DNA of 9,297 nucleotides from Pseudoselenomonas ruminantium (GTDB lineage: Bacteria; Bacillota; Negativicutes; Selenomonadales; Selenomonadaceae). Location of the stretch: NCBI GenBank assembly GCA_002373045.1, contig DFHU01000054.1, forward strand, positions 1 through 9,297, given 5' to 3'. Each line of letters opens with the position of its first letter. Within the stretch, counting starts at the first letter, position 1. Below the pieces are notes generated by a model. It made no database searches, was not told the origin of the DNA, and saw only the letters and a program-made list of their open reading frames with translations. Shown here in pieces: positions 6,560-9,297 of the stretch. The translations under genes and the position numbers were made by a program.

Positions 6560-7120
6560 TTATTGTTTCTTATCCAAGGTCAGCAGGTTTCCTTGTTCAT
6601 CTTTGAGTTGCAGGCTGTTGACGTATGCGGGGAAAGCATCTTTCAAGACCTTGGAAACGGCGATTTCCTCTTGGGTCATCTGCACTTCCTGCTGGCTTGC
6701 CGTAGGATTGTTGGCTGCATTCGCATCCAGTGCTTTGGGCGGCAGGGCAGGTTTGCCCGTTTGGCCGCCGGGAACGTTCATGCCCTGGTTGGCCAAATCC
6801 TGTAACTGCCACATGGCCATATAATAGCTGTTGACGCCATTGAACATCCATTCGTAAGCCATATCGGCGTGGTCTAAATTAGTAATAGGGCAGTAATCGC
6901 TGGAGGCAAAAATATCGTCCCGTTCATCTGCTGCACCAATCTCTTTGAGATACGGCTCATAATCTTTGGCATTGCCTGTCGCGCCTAAAAGTGCGGACAA
7001 AGCGCCGCCCGCGCTGGTTCCATTGGAAATGATTTTTTCGGTGTCACCGGCGGGCAGGCGCTTTTTGTTATGTCGTAAGTAGCGTACAGCCGCCTTGTAA
7101 TCTACAATGAGAGCCGGGGC
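6560..7120 (-). pseudogene. Tannase-like esterase, central fragment with nucleophile
   Basis: The open frame extends upstream of the internal TTG at 7000 to about 7123. It reads KAPALIVDYKAAVRYLRHNK, then EKIISNGTSAGGALSALLGATG, where GTSAGG (7021-7004) holds the nucleophile Ser codon at 7015-7013. ARDD-like ERDDIFASSDYCPITNLDHADMAYEWMFNGVN and FPAYVNSLQLKDEQGNLLTLD are also hallmarks of the tannase-like family. The frame ends in TAA at 6562-6560 shortly after LLTLDKKQ, where intact relatives continue. At the upstream end it joins fragment 7121-7335 by a frame change, and the segment between GGYM and KAPA, several dozen residues in relatives, is gone. The two joints are therefore separate deletions. 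Confidence 0.8.
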
Positions 7121-7335
7121 TTTGCCGACATATAACCGCCTACACCATTGGGCATGAAGATGGGGGCGTTTTTTTTCGTATAGTCATTGACTTTGCCGTT
7201 GTCAAAATAAGCTGCCGGAATAAAGATATTCATGGACTGAGCGGCCTTGTTTTTGGGATGGGCGACATAGACCACATTGCGGTAAGCCCGATACTTGACC
7301 TCCTGCCCATTGACCATTTCATGCGGCGGCTGCAC
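7121..7335 (-). pseudogene. Tannase-like esterase, N-terminal fragment
   Basis: The frame reads VNGQEVKYRAYRNVVYVAHP, then NIFIPAAYFDNGKVNDYTKKNAPIFMPNGVGGYM, matching the region after the signal peptide of tannase-like esterases. The signal peptide and true start are missing. Upstream of about 7335 the strand carries the antisense of a LysR gene, so the 5' end has been removed by a deletion. GTG 7335 has no supporting ribosome site. The frame closes at 7104-7102 only because of the joint with the central fragment. Confidence 0.78.
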
Positions 7336-7974
7336 GATAAAACACCTTATACGGCGGCTTTGAATTTGGGCACTATCCCTGTATTATCTCAATATGGCCT
7401 GCATACAAAACTCTTGGACTTTCAAGAAAAAAATCCCCATATCCAGCTCAATATTGTTGAGGACAGGGGAGAAGAAATCTTGCGTATGCTCGATTGTGAG
7501 CTGGTGGAATTAGCTGTGTTGCGTGCGAACAGCCTGCCGGATGATTGTTATAAATCCTTAACGCTGGGTACAGATAAGCTGGTGTTTGTTTGCAGTTCTA
7601 CCCATCCCTTGGCTGCATGTTCAGAAGTCTGTCTAAAGGATTTTCAGCAGGAGGATTTTTTCCTGTTGGACATGGGGCAAAACTTTGCTGATTCGGTGCA
7701 GCATGCCTGCGCTCGTGATGGTTTTGTGCCACACATCCGGCAAAGATTTATCCGCATGGAAACCATCTTGGGCTATGTGGCTGCCGGCGCTGGTGTGTCA
7801 CTGCTGATGGAAAAGGAATTGACAGCGTTTAATCTGCGAAATGTCGCGGTCAAAAAATTATCGCCCACCATTTCCGACACCATTGCGTTGGTATTTCCCC
7901 ATGGGCGTCATCTGTCACCGGCAGCAGCTACCTTGCGGAACTTTTTAGGAAATTTCACAGGGAAACGTATATAA
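7336..7974 (+). pseudogene. LysR-family regulator lacking its DNA-binding domain
   Basis: About 212 residues of a LysR effector-binding domain: LNLGTIPVLSQYGLHTKLLDFQEKNPHIQLNIVEDRGEEILRML at the start, ELAVLRANSLPDD, DKLVFVCSSTHPLA, and ETILGYVAAGAGVSLLMEK near the end. The natural C-terminus is present. The roughly 88 N-terminal residues, containing the helix-turn-helix and linker, are absent. The open frame continues upstream to ATG 7258, but that part is antisense to the tannase-like fragment and has no ribosome binding site, so I treat it as accidental. Before decay this gene probably lay head-to-head with the esterase and controlled it. Its effector domain differs from that of the intact LysR at 33-950. 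Confidence 0.8.
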
Positions 7975-7975
7975 T
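7970..7975 (+). promoter_or_regulatory. Possible -10 for the PheC-like gene
   Basis: TATAAT overlaps the end of the broken LysR frame, 53 bases before ATG 8028. I see no convincing -35. Downstream, in the expected leader, CATGG (7990-7994) and CCATG (8006-8010) form a short inverted repeat with an 11-base spacer. Confidence 0.3.
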
Positions 7976-8027
7976 GCAGCGAATATTATCATGGTAAGAC
8001 ATTATCCATGAGAAAGGACTGATGATT

Positions 8028-8813
8028 ATGAACAGAAAAATGCGTGTTTTCCTGTGTTGGGCAGCACTGATGCTGCTGACTGTGGGAACGGTTTTTGCAG
8101 GGCATTTGGAGGATATTGCCACCAGAGGTACTATCCGTATCGGTACAACTGGCGATTACATTCCCATGTCATACCTGAATCCTAAGACGGGTGTATACGA
8201 GGGGATTGATGCGGAACTCTCGCAGTTGATTGCCGACTCTTTGGGCGTGAAAATCGAGTATGTGCCTACGAGCTGGCCTACGCTTACCGCAGATACATTG
8301 GCCGGGAAATTCGACATAGCCCTGTGCGGAATCTCCCGAAATTATGCACGAGCCAAGACCATGGCCATGTCGGATGCCTACGGCGAAGGGGCTTTCGGCA
8401 AAACGATTTTGTGCCGGAAAAGCGATGCCAAGAAATATCAAAGCCTTGCCGACATTGACAAGCCGGAAGTGCGTGTCATGATTAATCCCGGCGGCACCAA
8501 TGAAAAATTTGCTCATGCGAACCTCAAACAGGCCAAGCTGATTGTCCATCAGGAAAATGCTGACATTCCCCGGCAGGTAGCGGAGGGCAACGCCGACATC
8601 ATGATAACGGAAACCGTGGAGGCCGCCCGTTATATCGAACTGAATGACAAACTCGCAGCTCCGCTGATGAAAGCGCCTTTCACCCGCCATTCTTGCGGCA
8701 TACTTATGCAAAAAGGCGACCAGGAGTTTTTGAACTATATCAACTTTGTTCTGGCAGAACTGAAAATGGACGGAACTCTGGCCAAGCTGGAGAAGAAATA
8801 CTTATATAGGTGA
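8028..8813 (+). CDS. PheC-like exported cyclohexadienyl dehydratase / family 3 binding protein
   Basis: A 261-residue exported protein with a signal peptide (MNRKM, hydrophobic 6-22, likely cut after VFA at 24) and the two-lobed family 3 solute-binding fold. I chose ATG 8028 because AAAGGA (8013-8018) is 9 bases upstream; ATG 8022 is only 3 bases from it. It resembles cyclohexadienyl dehydratase PheC more than a generic amino-acid binding protein: TTGDYIPMSY (40-49), PTSWP (80-84), FDIALCGIS (95-103), GKTIL (124-128), NPGGTNEKFAHANLK (153-167) and the acidic ITETVEA (193-199), which aligns from memory with the PheC catalytic-Glu segment. PheC converts prephenate to phenylpyruvate, or arogenate to phenylalanine, in the periplasm. 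No permease or ATPase lies beside it, which fits an enzyme. A pure binding function is not excluded, because the PheC GFDVD motif reads GIDAE here. Confidence 0.85.
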   Translation: MNRKMRVFLCWAALMLLTVGTVFAGHLEDIATRGTIRIGTTGDYIPMSYLNPKTGVYEGIDAELSQLIADSLGVKIEYVPTSWPTLTADTLAGKFDIALCGISRNYARAKTMAMSDAYGEGAFGKTILCRKSDAKKYQSLADIDKPEVRVMINPGGTNEKFAHANLKQAKLIVHQENADIPRQVAEGNADIMITETVEAARYIELNDKLAAPLMKAPFTRHSCGILMQKGDQEFLNYINFVLAELKMDGTLAKLEKKYLYR

Positions 8814-8896
8814 GAGGCTGTCTAATATAGGTATTCATTATACAGGACTGAAAAGCATTACGGATATTGATTTTTGAAATGCTTGTAACAAAAGTG

Positions 8897-8925
8897 TTGA
8901 CAACTTATGAAGTGGATGTTATACT
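8897..8925 (+). promoter_or_regulatory. Near-consensus sigma70 promoter
   Basis: A perfect TTGACA (8897-8902), a 17-base spacer and TATACT (8920-8925, 5/6). The -10 lies inside the left arm of the 20-bp inverted repeat at 8916-8964. This is one of the strongest promoters in the window, but no gene follows for nearly 200 bases. Confidence 0.75.
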
Positions 8926-8964
8926 GCACATGTAAGTTAAAAGTTTACATGTGCAGTATAACAT
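8916..8964. repeat. Perfect 20-bp inverted repeat over the promoter start site
   Basis: Arms 8916-8935 and 8945-8964 are exact reverse complements, with a 9-base spacer (8936-8944). The inner part, ACATGTAA-N9-TTACATGT, resembles the dyad operators of TetR-type repressors. The outer part includes the -10 TATACT and its mirror AGTATA. There is no T-run on either side, so it is not a terminator. As RNA the right arm could form a long hairpin with most of the left. Confidence 0.9.
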
Positions 8965-8967
8965 TTT

Positions 8968-8974
8968 GAGGAGG
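8968..8974 (+). promoter_or_regulatory. Orphan ribosome binding site
   Basis: GAGGAGG is an excellent Shine-Dalgarno sequence just after the inverted repeat, but no ATG, GTG or TTG follows at usable distance; the next bases are CTTTTAACAGC. It looks like the leader of a gene that is no longer attached. Confidence 0.5.
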
Positions 8975-9071
8975 CTTTTAACAGCCAAGCATAACTTATA
9001 AAAAGTTGATAAAAACCGATAAAAATCTAAGCAATCTAAGCAAAATTACTTTCCGATACAGAAATAGTACA

Positions 9072-9095
9072 ATGCCCATAAAGGCATGGTATAAT
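9072..9095 (+). promoter_or_regulatory. Hairpin and extended -10 promoter of tnpB
   Basis: ATGCC (9072-9076) and GGCAT (9083-9087) form a small hairpin with a 6-base loop. Directly after it, TGG plus TATAAT (9090-9095) makes an extended -10. The -35 is weak. Hairpins at this distance are typical of the subterminal structures of IS200/IS605 left ends. Confidence 0.5.
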
Positions 9096-9120
9096 TGTTC
9101 GTATAGGGGAGGTGAATGCG

Positions 9121-9297
9121 ATGATAAGGTCAGTCAGGATACGACTACTGCCAAACAACAAGCAGAGAACTAAACTTTTTCAGTTCGCAGGTGCTTCAAG
9201 ATTTGCCTATAACTGGGCTTTAGATAAGCAGATGGATAATTTCAGAGAAGGCAGAAAACTGCAAAGTGATTATGACCTTCGCAAGGAGTTCACTGTT
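9121..9297 (+). CDS. tnpB: TnpB / OrfB-type RNA-guided nuclease, N-terminal part (runs off window)
   Basis: The 59 visible residues match the N-terminal region of IS605 OrfB/TnpB: MIRSVRIRLLPNNKQRTKLFQFAGASRFAYNWALDKQ, where the basic first strand, the LxPxxxQxxxL pattern and the ASRFAYNWAL helix are diagnostic. ATG 9121 has GGAGGTG (9108-9114) 6 bases upstream. TnpB proteins are RNA-guided DNA endonucleases that help retain the element at its donor site. The guide (omega) RNA overlaps the 3' end of the gene and is outside the window, as are the RuvC-like catalytic residues, so I cannot say whether this copy is intact. It reads away from the PheC-like gene and has its own promoter. Confidence 0.88.
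   Translation, partial: MIRSVRIRLLPNNKQRTKLFQFAGASRFAYNWALDKQMDNFREGRKLQSDYDLRKEFTV

Larger units (their letters stand above)
8983..9297 (+). mobile_element. IS200/IS605-type element, 5' part (left end uncertain)
   Basis: The tnpB start at 9121 shows that an IS605/IS1341-type element enters here and continues beyond the window. The left end is not certain. One candidate is 8983, directly after TTTTAAC (8976-8982), since IS605-type elements insert 3' of short targets such as TTTAAC. TTGAT at 9006-9010 is an alternative. The leader holds a 9-bp tandem repeat, AATCTAAGC twice (9024-9041), two GATAAAAA copies (9008-9015, 9018-9025), and a 5-bp hairpin, AACTT/AAGTT (8993-9007). I see no tnpA on either strand within the window. 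Confidence 0.4.

Noticed and set aside
7258..7974. A full 238-residue regulator starting at ATG 7258
   Set aside because: The first 26 codons are antisense to the esterase fragment, there is no ribosome binding site, and no helix-turn-helix is encoded.
8814..8825. GAGGCTGTCTAA as a terminal repeat of an older insertion sequence
   Set aside because: It recalls some IS ends, but there is no matching inverted partner or transposase nearby.
8852..8884. Inverted repeat AAGCATT/AATGCTT after the PheC-like gene as a terminator
   Set aside because: The stem is only 7 bp with an 18-base loop and no T-run follows.
8916..8964. The 20-bp inverted repeat as a bidirectional terminator or invertible switch
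   Set aside because: No T-run flanks it on either strand, and the 9-base spacer is far too short to be an invertible segment.
9008..9041. Short repeats as a CRISPR array
   Set aside because: Units are 8-9 bases in direct tandem without spacers.

Overview
The window looks like chromosomal DNA of a diderm Firmicute of the Selenomonas / Negativicutes kind. This rests on strong AGGAGG-type ribosome binding sites, a Gram-negative-style exported solute-binding protein, and a tannase-like exported esterase of a type I associate with that group. The genus is inferred; no marker gene is present.

Layout. (1) 33-2598: a LysR regulator on the minus strand faces a two-gene unit, an exported alpha/beta hydrolase broken by a one-base frameshift and a SnoaL/NTF2-like protein. 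The unit ends in a hairpin terminator with a UUCG loop. A 21-bp relic of the hydrolase's own catalytic-acid region lies just before the terminator. (2) 2630-4048: an orphan AAA ATPase (AAA_14 + DUF4143) with its own extended -10 promoter. (3) 4111-6223: a redox module. On the minus strand an HxlR regulator is followed by a membrane DUF4405-flavodoxin fusion; on the plus strand lies a flavodoxin-fold FMN reductase. The two divergent promoters share the same -10 bases, and a dyad operator candidate overlaps the reductase -35. (4) 6318-7974: decay zone. A tannase-like esterase (minus) is in three pieces, and its head-to-head LysR neighbour (plus) has lost its DNA-binding domain, apparently through a deletion that removed both 5' ends. 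(5) 8028-8813: an exported binding protein that closely resembles cyclohexadienyl (arogenate/prephenate) dehydratase PheC, with no permease beside it. (6) 8814-9297: a near-consensus promoter whose -10 sits inside a perfect 20-bp inverted repeat, then an orphan ribosome binding site with no gene, then the 5' end of an IS200/IS605-type tnpB that runs off the window.

How the parts relate. The redox module is the clearest functional unit: one HxlR-type sensor probably controls a soluble flavin reductase and a membrane heme/flavin electron-transfer protein. The rest shows turnover: a frameshifted hydrolase, a deleted esterase/LysR pair, and a tnpB element placed next to an otherwise intact regulated promoter. 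I did not find a clear novel multi-gene defence or biosynthetic system. The best leads are the promoter-palindrome at 8897-8974 and the overlapping divergent promoter/operator at 5564-5640.
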